A stretch of 64,000 nucleotides of DNA from Methylophaga sp. 42_25_T18. GTDB lineage: Bacteria > Pseudomonadota > Gammaproteobacteria > Nitrosococcales > Methylophagaceae. Shown piece after piece: positions 39,892 through 48,811 of the stretch; position 1 is the stretch's first letter; every line of letters starts with the position of its first letter. Location: NCBI GenBank assembly GCA_002163085.1, contig MAAJ01000001.1:496001-560000 (forward strand), in the 5' to 3' direction. The notes below the pieces were generated by a model. The model had not been told where the DNA came from and did no database searches. It was given only the letters and a program-made list of their open reading frames with translations. The position numbers were made by a program, and so were the translations under genes.

Positions 39892-40716
39892 TTAGCTTTT
39901 AGGTTCTATTTTGCTTTTACCTGCATAGATTTTAGGGCTAATGCCAACGACTTGTTTAAATTGCTTAGAAAAATGGGCTTGGTCAAAAAAGCCTAAATAG
40001 TAGGCAACATCAGCTAAAGATAAGTTTGGCTGTTGTTTTAAATAATAACGAGCCTGTTTGATACGAATATTACGAGCATATTCTTTAGGCGTCAGTCCGA
40101 CTTGATCATTAAATAAGCGTTCCAGCCGTCGTGGGTTAATAGTCAGTTTTTCTGCTATCGCGGAGATCGCAACAGCACCTTGGTGGTGGTTCAATAGGCT
40201 CAATGATGCATTAACAATATCTAACGCACTTTGTTCTGGGGCAATGACTTGGTTTATCCAATCTTCGATAAGTGAGACCTTGTCGGAATATGACATTACA
40301 TCTGCTAATTTATGATAAAGGTCGTCATAACCGTTTAATGGCGTATCTGACAGTGACAGCAGCTCACCTTTAAATTCTTTGAGTGGCATAGCTAAAAAGG
40401 CACGGGCACCCGCGGGCAAAAAACGAATACCAACCGCATCAACCTGGCCGTTTAAATGCAAAGCGCGACTTACCGTGTTTGCACCATCAAAAATGGTATC
40501 ACCAACATTGTGACCATCATCAAACTTCAAGCTGTCACTGTAATTAAAGGTGATGCTCATCCCGCCATCAGGATGTAAATATTCACTGCTATTAATTTTT
40601 TGCTGAGGCCCACTTTTAATAAACCAATAACACTGAATATAAGATGCCAGCTTTGCTGAAGGTGCAAAGCGTTTAAAGCCTAAATGGGGTAACGGATTAT
40701 TTTTATTATCAGGCAT
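39892..40716 (-). CDS. AraC-family regulator with DUF6597-type N-terminal domain
   Basis: A 274-residue protein. The N-terminal half (about 8-125, FAPSAKLASYIQCYWFI and YLHPDGGMSITFNYSD) resembles the DUF6597 sensing domain. The C-terminal HTH pair covers about 165-265, including AISAIAEKLTINPRRLERLFNDQVGLTPKEYAR and SLADVAYYLGFFDQAHFSKQFKQVVGISP. It is divergent from the TlpA-AhpD gene pair, whose expression it may control; that is inferred from adjacency only. Confidence 0.88.
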   Translation of the reverse strand: MPDNKNNPLPHLGFKRFAPSAKLASYIQCYWFIKSGPQQKINSSEYLHPDGGMSITFNYSDSLKFDDGHNVGDTIFDGANTVSRALHLNGQVDAVGIRFLPAGARAFLAMPLKEFKGELLSLSDTPLNGYDDLYHKLADVMSYSDKVSLIEDWINQVIAPEQSALDIVNASLSLLNHHQGAVAISAIAEKLTINPRRLERLFNDQVGLTPKEYARNIRIKQARYYLKQQPNLSLADVAYYLGFFDQAHFSKQFKQVVGISPKIYAGKSKIEPKS

Positions 40717-40819
40717 GGAGGTTAATTATTTTTGGTGGTGTCGTAATTTTACAATACTTAACGTGTCTAGCACTCTATCATTCGGGTGATTAAAAAGACT
40801 ACTAAGGAGCAATAAACTG

Positions 40820-41746
40820 ATGATCTTACGAAACTTCCTGACAGCCATTATGTTCACAATAGGACTAAGTATGTTTACGTTAGTTCATGCACAAGATAAC
40901 AAAATGTTTGATATTGCAGTGACCTCGATAGATGGCAAATCAATTACGTTAAATGAGTATGTCGGTAAAAAGCCCGTTTATTTAAAGTTTTGGGCAACAT
41001 GGTGTGTGCCTTGCCGTGAACAGATGCCTCACCTGCAAGAAACGTATGAAACTTTTGGTGACGATGTCGAAGTCATTGCCGTCAATATTTATATCAATGA
41101 CAGTGCTGAAGCAATTAGAGCTACCCAGCAAGAATTTTCGCTAACAGTGCCCGTCATGGTTGATGATACGGGTGAGCTTGCTCAGGCATTTGATTTGGTG
41201 GGTACGCCTTACCATATCTTGATTGATATTGATGGCAAGGTGGTATTTAAGGGCCACGACGCATCAGCACAATTAGATAAGACGATTAAATTAGTTTCAG
41301 CGAGCAATAGTAAAACCTTACCCGCCGTTGAAATTGAACCGCTTATCGCTCAACCATCGTTAGTCACCAGCACGGATAAGCTAACGGCCTTATATTTCAC
41401 TTCAACATGGTGTGATTGGTACTTAGCAGAATCTCGACCTGTGATCGCTAAAAACTGTATTGCAGGCCAACAACAAGCCAATGCCTTATCTAAAGCTACG
41501 CCAGATATAAATTGGTTAGGTATTACCTCACGTTTATGGACCGGAGAAAAAGAGCTCCATGAATATAAAGACAAATACCAAATTGATTACTCGCTAGTGA
41601 TAGATAGCAATGATCAGGAGTTTGTTCGTTATAAAGTGAAAGATTTTCCAACCTTGATCTTGTTGCAAGACGGCAAAGAAAAATTTCGAACATCTGATTT
41701 TAGTGATGAAAAAAAAGTGGCTGATGCCATTTTAGAATTTAAGTAA
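40820..41746 (+). CDS. TlpA-like thioredoxin protein with two thioredoxin-fold domains
   Basis: A 308-residue exported protein. The signal peptide is about 1-24 (...FTLVHAQ). The first domain (about 28-150) is TlpA-like with the redox pair in FWATWCVPCREQ and the cis-proline in LVGTPYHILID. The second domain (about 190-305) begins YFTSTWCDWYLAESRPV, where the CxxC is replaced by C-D-W-Y, so it keeps one cysteine and probably has lost disulfide exchange. The start follows AAGGAG. It is 12 bases ahead of the AhpD-like gene; the pair may act together against peroxide or thiol stress. Confidence 0.85.
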   Translation: MILRNFLTAIMFTIGLSMFTLVHAQDNKMFDIAVTSIDGKSITLNEYVGKKPVYLKFWATWCVPCREQMPHLQETYETFGDDVEVIAVNIYINDSAEAIRATQQEFSLTVPVMVDDTGELAQAFDLVGTPYHILIDIDGKVVFKGHDASAQLDKTIKLVSASNSKTLPAVEIEPLIAQPSLVTSTDKLTALYFTSTWCDWYLAESRPVIAKNCIAGQQQANALSKATPDINWLGITSRLWTGEKELHEYKDKYQIDYSLVIDSNDQEFVRYKVKDFPTLILLQDGKEKFRTSDFSDEKKVADAILEFK

Positions 41747-41758
41747 AAAGGTTAGAAA

Positions 41759-42202
41759 ATGGAAACAAGAATACAAATTCATGAGCTTGAACCGGATGCT
41801 TTTCAAGCCATGTTGGGCTTAGAAGCTTATATAACAGCAACAGACTTAGATCCAAGTTTGAAAAAGATCATTAAAATTCGTGCCTCACAAATAAATGGCT
41901 GTGCTTATTGCATACAAATGCATGCTGAAGAAGCAAGAAAAAAGGGTGAAACGGAACAGAGAATATATGCCTTAGCAGCATGGAAAGAATCACCACTATT
42001 TAGTGAGATCGAGCGAACCGTGCTTGCTGTCACCGAGGAGCTTACTTTAATTTCTGATCGCGGATTGTCGAAAGAACTGTATAACAAGGCATTGGCTGTT
42101 CTGGGTGATAATCAGTTAGCGCAATGTATGATGCAAGTGGTCACGATTAATGCTTGGAACCGAATTGCCGTTGCCACCAATATGAGGCATGAGGCCGCTT
42201 AG
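41759..42202 (+). CDS. Carboxymuconolactone decarboxylase/AhpD-like protein
   Basis: A 147-residue protein of the alkylhydroperoxidase D-like core family. The diagnostic segment is RASQINGCAYCIQMHAEEARKKGE (about 41-64), with the C-x-x-C pair and the downstream His of the peroxidase relay. Similar proteins act as peroxidases with a thioredoxin or lipoyl partner, and the TlpA-like gene 12 bases upstream could supply electrons. Substrate unknown. Confidence 0.9.
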   Translation: METRIQIHELEPDAFQAMLGLEAYITATDLDPSLKKIIKIRASQINGCAYCIQMHAEEARKKGETEQRIYALAAWKESPLFSEIERTVLAVTEELTLISDRGLSKELYNKALAVLGDNQLAQCMMQVVTINAWNRIAVATNMRHEAA

Positions 42203-42250
42203 AGATATTGAACAAAGAGGGCCGTGGCGGTATGGCTGCGGTTCTTATTT

Positions 42251-42424
42251 TTATAGATTATGAGTAGTTGATTGAGGATCACAATTTAATAATTGTTCAT
42301 CTTTTATCTTTTCTGGAAGCGGGTCTGATTCAGTCTCAGAGTGTAAGTGATTTAACGGAGTTTCCTTGTCACTTTTCCCATGCTGAATGTCGTCAGTACT
42401 TTCGTGATTAATAGTATTAATAAT
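42251..42424 (-). CDS. Possible small ORF with strong ribosome site but non-standard ATT start
   Basis: Within a 329-base stretch otherwise without a gene, the minus strand has AAGGAGGAT followed by an open frame of 58 codons including the stop (57 residues). The first plausible start is an ATT; there is no ATG, GTG or TTG. The predicted peptide is hydrophilic, rich in His, Asp, Glu and Ser. It could be a real small gene using a rare start, a remnant, or chance. I do not recognise it. Confidence 0.25.
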   Translation of the reverse strand: MINTINHESTDDIQHGKSDKETPLNHLHSETESDPLPEKIKDEQLLNCDPQSTTHNL

Positions 42425-42531
42425 ATCCTCCTTACATAGCCATAAAAAACTCTATTTTAGACAATGAAGAGGGAGTGAAAAGTTTAATTAGCTGAAGGTG
42501 AGACCTGCGTCACAATGAAATTTTCTGATAA

Positions 42532-42756
42532 TTAATTTCTGAGTAGTTGTTTTTCGAATTTCGCCGGGTTTTCTTTATAAGTCTGATTACAGCTAAAACA
42601 AATGCAGGCTTTTTTCTTTTTTTCCGGCGGTACTAAAGCAATAAGGCCTTTTTCTATTTTGGTTTTAGAGCACCAGCAAGTTTGTGCCTCGTGAGCCATG
42701 CAATGATTTGATGATTGGCAAAATGGGCAGAGCTTTTCATTAATGGTTTCAGTCAT
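42532..42756 (-). CDS. Cysteine-rich CWC-domain protein
   Basis: A 74-residue protein with paired cysteines: CPFCQSSNHC near residues 11-20, TCWCSK near 31-36, and ACICFSCNQTY near 50-60. The C-W-C motif defines the small CWC family, which probably binds zinc. Its function is unknown. The start lies 8 bases inside the end of the DMT transporter gene, so it is translated from the same message. Confidence 0.85.
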   Translation of the reverse strand: MTETINEKLCPFCQSSNHCMAHEAQTCWCSKTKIEKGLIALVPPEKKKKACICFSCNQTYKENPAKFEKQLLRN

Positions 42757-43615
42757 TGTGTGAGGAACTCTGGGTGATCGGCATTTTTTTCCCTAACCAT
42801 ACGGAACCAACCACTAAAAAGATAAAGACGATGGTATGAGCTTCGACAACTTCATTTAATAAAACTGCAGAAGCAAAAGCTGTGACAAAAGGTTGCAACA
42901 GCTGAGTCTGACTTACTCTGGCGATACCACCAAGTGCCAAACCTTTATACCAAGCAAAAAAGGCAAATAACTGGCTGATCAACGCTAAATATAAAAAGCT
43001 TATATAAGTGGAACTCGACCAATCTAAAAATGAATCCGGAGCGAACAGGTAGGTCGGCACCGAGATAAAAGGCAAAGCTAGTACCAATGCCCAGCAGATC
43101 ACTTGCCAGCCACCGAGATATAAAGAGAGTTTAGCGCCTACGGCATAACCAATCGCAGCGGAGATGACGGCCCCTAACAAAGCTAAATCAGCAATATGTA
43201 AACTGCCCGCACCTTGAATGAGTGCATATGAAACAACCAATAACCCACCGAATAAACTGACTAGCCAAAATGAACGACTGGGTCTGTCATGGCCAATAAA
43301 AACACTGACTAAAGCGGTTGCTAGCGGCAATATACCAAATACGACACCACCATGAGTGGCGGGCACATATAACATGGCCCACGATGACAATACTGGAAAG
43401 CCGATAACGACCCCGAGCGCCACCAATGAAAGTTGTACAAATTGTGCCTTAGTAGGAATGGTTTGTTTTGACCATAACAATATTAGTGCAGCAATTACTG
43501 CAGCAAATACCGCACGTCCTAGCCCAATAAATACTGGGTCTAAATCAGATAAAGCAATTTTAGTGGCTGGCAGCGTAAGGCCAAAAGCAGCGATGGCAAA
43601 CAGGCCGAGCAACAT
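42749..43615 (-). CDS. EamA/DMT-superfamily permease
   Basis: A membrane protein of about 288 residues with ten helices in two EamA halves. The first starts LLGLFAIAAFGLTLPATKIAL and the second near ALLGAVISAAIGYAVGA. It is probably an exporter of amino acids or small metabolites; specificity is unknown. I start it at the ATG at 43615, just after the DUF2164 stop codon; a TTG at 43672 would add a non-conserved tail overlapping that gene. Confidence 0.88.
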   Translation of the reverse strand: MLLGLFAIAAFGLTLPATKIALSDLDPVFIGLGRAVFAAVIAALILLWSKQTIPTKAQFVQLSLVALGVVIGFPVLSSWAMLYVPATHGGVVFGILPLATALVSVFIGHDRPSRSFWLVSLFGGLLVVSYALIQGAGSLHIADLALLGAVISAAIGYAVGAKLSLYLGGWQVICWALVLALPFISVPTYLFAPDSFLDWSSSTYISFLYLALISQLFAFFAWYKGLALGGIARVSQTQLLQPFVTAFASAVLLNEVVEAHTIVFIFLVVGSVWLGKKMPITQSSSHND

Positions 43616-43619
43616 GCCT

Positions 43620-43898
43620 TTATTTTCGTTTTTCACTTTGTAGGTATCTAGAAAATTCAGTAGGCTGTTCAATCTCGTAAATCGCTTCTTTTATATTATC
43701 CACTTTCTCTTCCAACACAGCTTGAGCATCCGCTAAGCCTTTATTATAAAAATAGGCCCCTACTTTATCGGTGAAAAAGTCTAATAAAAACTCGGTATCA
43801 AATTGTTCAATATCCTGATTCAACTCAGCGTTGAAATAAGCTTGTATTTGGGTGATTAAGACTTCTTTTTCTACTGGCGAAAATTCAATTTTTGACAT
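43620..43898 (-). CDS. DUF2164 family protein
   Basis: A 92-residue acidic protein: SKIEFSPVEKEVLITQIQAYF at the start and FLLDFFTDKVGAYFYNKGLADAQAVLEEKVD in the middle, the pattern of DUF2164. No known function. I use the ATG at 43898 rather than the one four codons upstream. The downstream DMT gene begins within five bases of its stop codon, so the three minus-strand genes here form a small operon. Confidence 0.8.
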   Translation of the reverse strand: MSKIEFSPVEKEVLITQIQAYFNAELNQDIEQFDTEFLLDFFTDKVGAYFYNKGLADAQAVLEEKVDNIKEAIYEIEQPTEFSRYLQSEKRK

Positions 43899-44043
43899 TA
43901 TCTTCCACACGTTAAGGTAATGAATGAGGAGGTAAGATTAACCTGAAACGCTGTTTGATAATTCATTTAAAGTGCACATATTTATGGAGTACTTTGTTAT
44001 GTGGTTGACCATTTTTCATCTCACAGCCATTCTCTAGCAGCTT
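43899..44043. other. Gene-free stretch upstream of the DUF2164 operon
   Basis: No convincing start or conserved frame. It probably contains the promoter of the DUF2164-DMT-CWC operon. Confidence 0.4.
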
Positions 44044-44223
44044 CTATAATCTTGTCCCTTTCTTCGGAAAGACTTCCTTGTCAAACAGGTACGTAAAATT
44101 CCAACGTGATCTTTCTCCAGCCTGAGCAACAATTTCAAGCTTATACGTATCGGAAAAACGCGACAAAAGATCGAAGAAAACCAATGCTTCGGTTTCATTC
44201 CAAGCGGATTTAGAACTCTTTCG
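44044..44223 (-). pseudogene. Fragment of a degraded gene
   Basis: A 60-codon open minus-strand frame without any start codon. The translation ends in SRWNFTYLFDKEVFPKKG and begins SSKSAWNETEALVFF, a protein-like composition. A stop codon lies just upstream of the fragment. I cannot name the ancestor. Reported as a likely remnant; it may equally be chance. Confidence 0.3.
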
Positions 44224-44237
44224 CTAAGGCCTTACAC

Positions 44238-44342
44238 CTATTGTTTATTGGCTTTTTTTTCCTTTTTAGCAGCGCGTTTTTCTTTCATTGTTTTTTCAGG
44301 TTTCTTTTTAGCTGCTTTTTTTGAATCTTGGCCCTTGGACAT
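44238..44342 (-). CDS. Small lysine-rich basic protein, 34 residues
   Basis: Minus-strand frame with ATG at 44342 directly behind AAGGAGAAAGTC. The peptide is MSKGQDSKKAAKKKPEKTMK followed by EKRAAKKEKKANKQ, half lysine/arginine. It resembles short lysine-rich hypothetical proteins I recall from other gammaproteobacteria. It has no signal peptide and may bind nucleic acid or ribosomes by charge. Codon use and the perfect ribosome site support a real gene. Confidence 0.7.
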   Translation of the reverse strand: MSKGQDSKKAAKKKPEKTMKEKRAAKKEKKANKQ

Positions 44343-44593
44343 GACTTTCTCCTTAAACGTTGTTGATAAAATATTATACGCCTGCTAAACAGACGGTATT
44401 TAAAACATAACTTGTTATTAAGGGGAATAAAAATTCCCTGTAATTTCTATACATAGTCGAACAATAATTCCCTGTAAGTCGATAATGAAGCTTAAATAGG
44501 AAATTTCGTGATGCTTACTTAAGCAAGCAGTCCCAAGATAATCAATAGGGTATTAAATCGCAAGACGTATCCATTTTTCGTGAACTGGTTTGC
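44343..44593. other. Gene-free stretch
   Basis: AT-rich, no open frame with a ribosome site. It separates the small basic protein gene from the lipase gene. Confidence 0.4.
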
Positions 44594-45298
44594 TCAAGCT
44601 GGTACCTTTTTAAAACTGCCCGATTTCAAAAAGTGGATCACCTGCTCGATCACCTCTTGGTTTTTCATCATAAAAGGATGCGTTACCGGTAGGGCGATAT
44701 GATCTTTCATGCCGTCTAATTTGGTATTTTCAACAGTGACTTTACCATCATCTGTATCGGGCAACATGGTCGATAGAATCAAGTTAATGCTACGGGTGCC
44801 AGCAATGATACCTAATTCAAAATCAGCAGGACCCAATTTATTGGGAACACTGAAATCATCTGTGCCGAGTTGATGGCCAGCAGGGCCGTTTATTAATTCA
44901 TACCCAGGCATATTATGCAGGGTATCCACCACTTCACTGCCTTGATTGGGCGGGCCTAACATCACCACACGGCCTAAGTTGTCGATGGTTTGATTACTTA
45001 AATATTGGCGTACAAGAATGCCACCCATGGAATGGGTGACAAAATGTACGGTTGCTTGCTCAGGACATAACGATAAGGCATTGCTAATGGCCTCATCCGC
45101 TAATTCTTCAATGGTGAACTTCGTCGAAGGATAGTCATAGTTCACTGCAACATAGCCAGCGTTATTTAATTCTGCCGCCATGGTTTTCATCGAACTATCG
45201 CTTCTTGCCAATCCATGAAGCAAAATCACACATTCATCAGCCATAACTTGTGATGACATCAATAACGTTAACAGTGCGATTAGTTTAAACGCTTTCAA
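44594..45298 (-). CDS. Exported alpha/beta-hydrolase, lipase-like
   Basis: A 234-residue protein with a signal peptide (about 1-20, ending VMA-DE). The hydrolase fold follows: oxyanion-hole segment VILLHGLARSDSS (about 24-36), nucleophile elbow VTHSMGGILVRQYL (Ser near 92), and acid/histidine near DDGKVTVENT and HIALPVTHPFMM. This is the layout of small triacylglycerol lipases/esterases of the EstA or LipA class. It begins 4 bases after a Tat-signal methyltransferase gene, so the two are probably one operon; a combined role is open. Confidence 0.85.
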   Translation of the reverse strand: MKAFKLIALLTLLMSSQVMADECVILLHGLARSDSSMKTMAAELNNAGYVAVNYDYPSTKFTIEELADEAISNALSLCPEQATVHFVTHSMGGILVRQYLSNQTIDNLGRVVMLGPPNQGSEVVDTLHNMPGYELINGPAGHQLGTDDFSVPNKLGPADFELGIIAGTRSINLILSTMLPDTDDGKVTVENTKLDGMKDHIALPVTHPFMMKNQEVIEQVIHFLKSGSFKKVPA

Positions 45299-45302
45299 TG
45301 AA

Positions 45303-46262
45303 TTAACTCTTTCTGAAAACCATCAAAGCATTTAGGGTAGGATCGCCTTTTTGATAGATTTTTCTGCTGTCTGATTTGAAACCAAATTGATTCATCATTG
45401 CCTCCAATTCGGCTAGAGAATAAAAATTTCTCAGCTCATCATCATTGTATGTCCATGTTTCATTAGTACCCATGTTAAACACATCATGAGCGAGAGCGAC
45501 CATTCGGCTCATTTTTTCATTATGGGCATCATGATCTCGAAGAATTAAGGGGGCATCATCTTTCATCGTATCTCGAATGGACGTTATAAATTCTTCACGC
45601 AGATCTAATGGACAGTGGTGGAAGCCAATATAAACTGTGGCGAGATCTATGGATTTATTAGGGATGTAGTTGTTTAAGTTAGAGTTGTAGTTCTCTAGAT
45701 CAATGTCTTTACCTGCTTTAGCGATTTGGCCTCTATCAACAATATCTATCGGTGAGTAAGTAGCACGTTTATCCGTTAAGAAAAAAGTATCTCCTTTGAT
45801 ATCTAGCGTTTCTTCTAGTGAATCAAGGTAGCGGCCAGTTGAGCCAACTTCTAAATAGCCGTCATAACGTTTGTTGCTATCTACAAGCTGTGAAGTTTGT
45901 TCGGCAATGATTTTTTTTTGTTTAGATAAGGCTGGTATCGCATAGGTAAGATCGGCAAAAAGAGGTTTGAGATCAGGTAGGTTGTCTTGCAGTTTTTTGT
46001 ATATTGATTGATCAACAAGCTCCTGTTGATTAAGTTTGTAGATCAACTCATGTAATTTGTCTTCGGGATAGAGGTGAAAGACATTGGTTAAAAACGCGTA
46101 AAACTCATCCCGATGAGAACTGTTGTTATAAATATAGTTAAAGTTGCCAACGGTATCGTTTGGAATACCGAAAGCTGTTGTTGCGGCAAGAGCCTTAATC
46201 AATGGTGCCGTTGCAATAGTTAAACCTATTCCCAGCAGCAACTCTCTTCTAGTGTTATTCAT
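45303..46262 (-). CDS. Methyltransferase-like protein with a Tat-type signal
   Basis: A 319-residue protein. Its N-terminus, MNNTRRELLLGIGLTIATAP, carries a twin-arginine and hydrophobic stretch ending near ALA-AT (about 26), so export or membrane anchoring by Tat is likely. The rest resembles a class I methyltransferase: GYLEVGSTGRYLDSL (about 134-148) as the SAM-binding strand and loop, then DLATVYIGFHHCPLD and DDAPLILRDHDAH (about 200-245). An exported SAM-dependent enzyme would be odd, since SAM is cytoplasmic. A non-methyltransferase use of the fold is possible. Divergent from the FAD oxidase with 55 bases between starts. Confidence 0.65.
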   Translation of the reverse strand: MNNTRRELLLGIGLTIATAPLIKALAATTAFGIPNDTVGNFNYIYNNSSHRDEFYAFLTNVFHLYPEDKLHELIYKLNQQELVDQSIYKKLQDNLPDLKPLFADLTYAIPALSKQKKIIAEQTSQLVDSNKRYDGYLEVGSTGRYLDSLEETLDIKGDTFFLTDKRATYSPIDIVDRGQIAKAGKDIDLENYNSNLNNYIPNKSIDLATVYIGFHHCPLDLREEFITSIRDTMKDDAPLILRDHDAHNEKMSRMVALAHDVFNMGTNETWTYNDDELRNFYSLAELEAMMNQFGFKSDSRKIYQKGDPTLNALMVFRKS

Positions 46263-46317
46263 TTTATTCCCTTAATATTAAGCGCTGAACTCGAGCCAAT
46301 GTTATCAAGGGACTGTT

Positions 46318-48774
46318 ATGAAAACAATAAAACGGAAGTTATCACAAGGGGCGCGTAAGCTAGCTATAGTTTTTGGCATGTTACTACTGATAACAGCCAT
46401 TGCTACTACTGTAATTGTTCAGGTTAGCGGCGATTCAGACTTCCAATACCAAGTGCAAAAACCGTTAATTGTCAATGACGTGACCGGACTTAACCCAATT
46501 AAAGTCGCTCAGGTCATTAAACCTGAAGCAACAGAGCAAATAATTAACGCGATTACGACTTCGACTGGTCCGATATCTATTGGTGGGGGACGCTATAGCA
46601 TGGGTGGGCAAGTGGCCTACGAGAATAGTCTGCACTTTGATATGAGAGCCTTTAACAAGGTGATTGATTTTGATGAGGGGAATAAGGAGATCACGGTTCA
46701 GTCGGGAATGACTTGGCGTGATATTCAAGAGTTTATCGACCCTTATGATTTGTCGATAAGAATCATGCAAACCTATGCTAATTTCACAGTTGGCGGTTCA
46801 TTGAGCGTTAATGTTCACGGTAGATATATAGGAGAAGGGCCGTTAATTGAGTCGGTATTGTCCTTGAAAGTGATCTTGGCAAACGGTGAAGAAGTCTTTG
46901 CTAATCGAGAACAAAATTCTGACATATTCAATGGTGTTATTGGTGGATACGGTGGTTTAGGTGTCATTACCGAGGTGACTTTAAACCTCGCTGATAATGT
47001 AAAAATTGAAAGACAAACAACATTACTCAAGGCGTCAGATTACGCCAAACATTTTGCAAAAAATATTCGTGATAACTCAGAGATTGTTTTTCACAACGGG
47101 GATCTATATCCACCCAGCTATGATGAGGTGTTAGACGTTAGTTGGTATAAAACCGATAAGGCACTAACTCTTGATGACCGTTTGATTGCAAAAGATGACA
47201 AATATAAATGGGGACCAATGGCTGCGGAGTTAGTTGGTGATTATGCTATTGGGAAGTCGATCAGAAAGAACATTATTGATCCACTTTATTACGCTTCAGA
47301 CAGGGTTGTTTGGCGAAATTGGGAGGCCAGTTATGATGTTCGCGAACTAGAGCCAGAAAGTCGTGATGAAAAAACCTATGTCTTGAGAGAATACTTTATT
47401 CCGGTTGAGCACTTTGATTCATTTGTACCGAAGATGAAAGATATCTTTATACGAAATGATGCGGACATTATTAATGTATCAATCAGGCATGCTCATGCCT
47501 CACCAGAAAACTTATTGTCGTGGGCAAGGAATGAAGTATTTGCCTTTGTTGTGTATTATCAACAAGGCACAGATGAAGCAGCCAAAGAAAAGGTTAAGCA
47601 GTGGAGCGTCGAGATGATTGATGCGGTCATTGAAGCGAACGGTGCCTACTATTTACCGTATCAGATTTATGCCTCGCCAGAACAATTTCATGCTGCTTAT
47701 CCTAGAGCAGATGAGTTCTTCGCTTTGAAGGCTAAGCTGGATCCAGAAAATCGGTTTATTAATCAATTATGGAAGCAATATTATCCTTCAAATAATATCG
47801 AACTAAATGCACAGAAAGATGAAATAAAAAACTATTATCGCGGCGAAGAACAAACGGTATTAACGATTCCTGAGTGGTACTTAGTGTTTAACCCGCTCGA
47901 ATATGCCGAGTTTTTAGAAGCGGGGAATAATCCGAGCAACTTTCCTTTTATGGCTAGCTTGGATGAGTATTGGACACTCTACGATAGAGCCGTATCGGTA
48001 AGTGAGAGTTATAATGTCGATAACTCTGAATACATGTCGATGTTACAAGTGATCGGCATCAGTACTACCGTTGAGTACATGTTTAAAGGCCTTTATGAAA
48101 ACACGATAGGACGCTTTACGCGATGGACTGCCAATAACGAAGATACAGAGGAAGATAAAATTATTGCTCAAGCACAACGAGCATACAGCGACCTTATCTT
48201 CGATGAGGCTTGGTATATGTTTAATTTCGGTGAATGGATAGGTCGAATTTGGGTTGATACCGATATTTTCGGTAAGAACTTTATTAGGAAACTAGAAAGA
48301 AAGTTATTTTTCACTGGTGAATATGGCTTTAAAGTTATTTATGCCAAATTAATTGGTGCAGCATCACAAGCAACGTATGAGCATGGTGATGGTTTAATTT
48401 ATCTTATTGCGACTGTTCCTGATGCTATTAAAGATGAGTTGCCTGAAAATGTTGGTATCGTCTATGAAGAATCAGGCAACACTTTGATTTCAGTACCCCG
48501 CTGGGGAGCGTTTACCGAAACAGTGCCTAAACTGGTGTCGCAAGGCGTTAGCATTAGCGAAATCTCAGGAAATAAGAAGATTGCCGTGTCCTATATTACG
48601 GACACAGAAACAAAGCTTGAGCCGACGACGAGTGTGACATTATTTGAATCAAAAATAGTCTCAAGTTCAGATATAACCCGCAGAGTTGTTATGGTTGACG
48701 TCTCTATGTTGGGGGAGCTGCTCACCGAATTAGTTAACGGCGGTTCTAAACTTGAGCATATCTATGACTATTAA
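46318..48774 (+). CDS. Membrane-anchored FAD-linked oxidoreductase with extra C-terminal domain
   Basis: An 818-residue protein. An N-terminal basic stretch and membrane helix (about 13-36) tether it to the inner membrane. A PCMH/FAD_binding_4 domain follows (about 60-230, with GPISIGGGRYSMGGQ, TVGGSLSVNVHGRYI and GGYGGLGVITEVTLNL), then an oxidase cap ending near DPENRFINQLWKQYY (about 478-492). The last ~320 residues form a separate domain (LTIPEWYLVFNPLEYAEFLEAG onward, including IGISTTVEYMFKGLYE), which I recall as similar to stand-alone conserved proteins of unknown function. Substrate unknown. Divergently paired with the methyltransferase-lipase genes. Confidence 0.8.
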   Translation: MKTIKRKLSQGARKLAIVFGMLLLITAIATTVIVQVSGDSDFQYQVQKPLIVNDVTGLNPIKVAQVIKPEATEQIINAITTSTGPISIGGGRYSMGGQVAYENSLHFDMRAFNKVIDFDEGNKEITVQSGMTWRDIQEFIDPYDLSIRIMQTYANFTVGGSLSVNVHGRYIGEGPLIESVLSLKVILANGEEVFANREQNSDIFNGVIGGYGGLGVITEVTLNLADNVKIERQTTLLKASDYAKHFAKNIRDNSEIVFHNGDLYPPSYDEVLDVSWYKTDKALTLDDRLIAKDDKYKWGPMAAELVGDYAIGKSIRKNIIDPLYYASDRVVWRNWEASYDVRELEPESRDEKTYVLREYFIPVEHFDSFVPKMKDIFIRNDADIINVSIRHAHASPENLLSWARNEVFAFVVYYQQGTDEAAKEKVKQWSVEMIDAVIEANGAYYLPYQIYASPEQFHAAYPRADEFFALKAKLDPENRFINQLWKQYYPSNNIELNAQKDEIKNYYRGEEQTVLTIPEWYLVFNPLEYAEFLEAGNNPSNFPFMASLDEYWTLYDRAVSVSESYNVDNSEYMSMLQVIGISTTVEYMFKGLYENTIGRFTRWTANNEDTEEDKIIAQAQRAYSDLIFDEAWYMFNFGEWIGRIWVDTDIFGKNFIRKLERKLFFTGEYGFKVIYAKLIGAASQATYEHGDGLIYLIATVPDAIKDELPENVGIVYEESGNTLISVPRWGAFTETVPKLVSQGVSISEISGNKKIAVSYITDTETKLEPTTSVTLFESKIVSSSDITRRVVMVDVSMLGELLTELVNGGSKLEHIYDY

Positions 48775-48811
48775 TACGTCGGCTCTTTAGTGATACTTGG
48801 TAAAGAGCGAT

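Noticed and set aside
48782..48808. GCTCTTTA / TAAAGAGC hairpin after the FAD oxidase gene
   Set aside because: Short stem, large loop and no T-run; not strong enough as a terminator.
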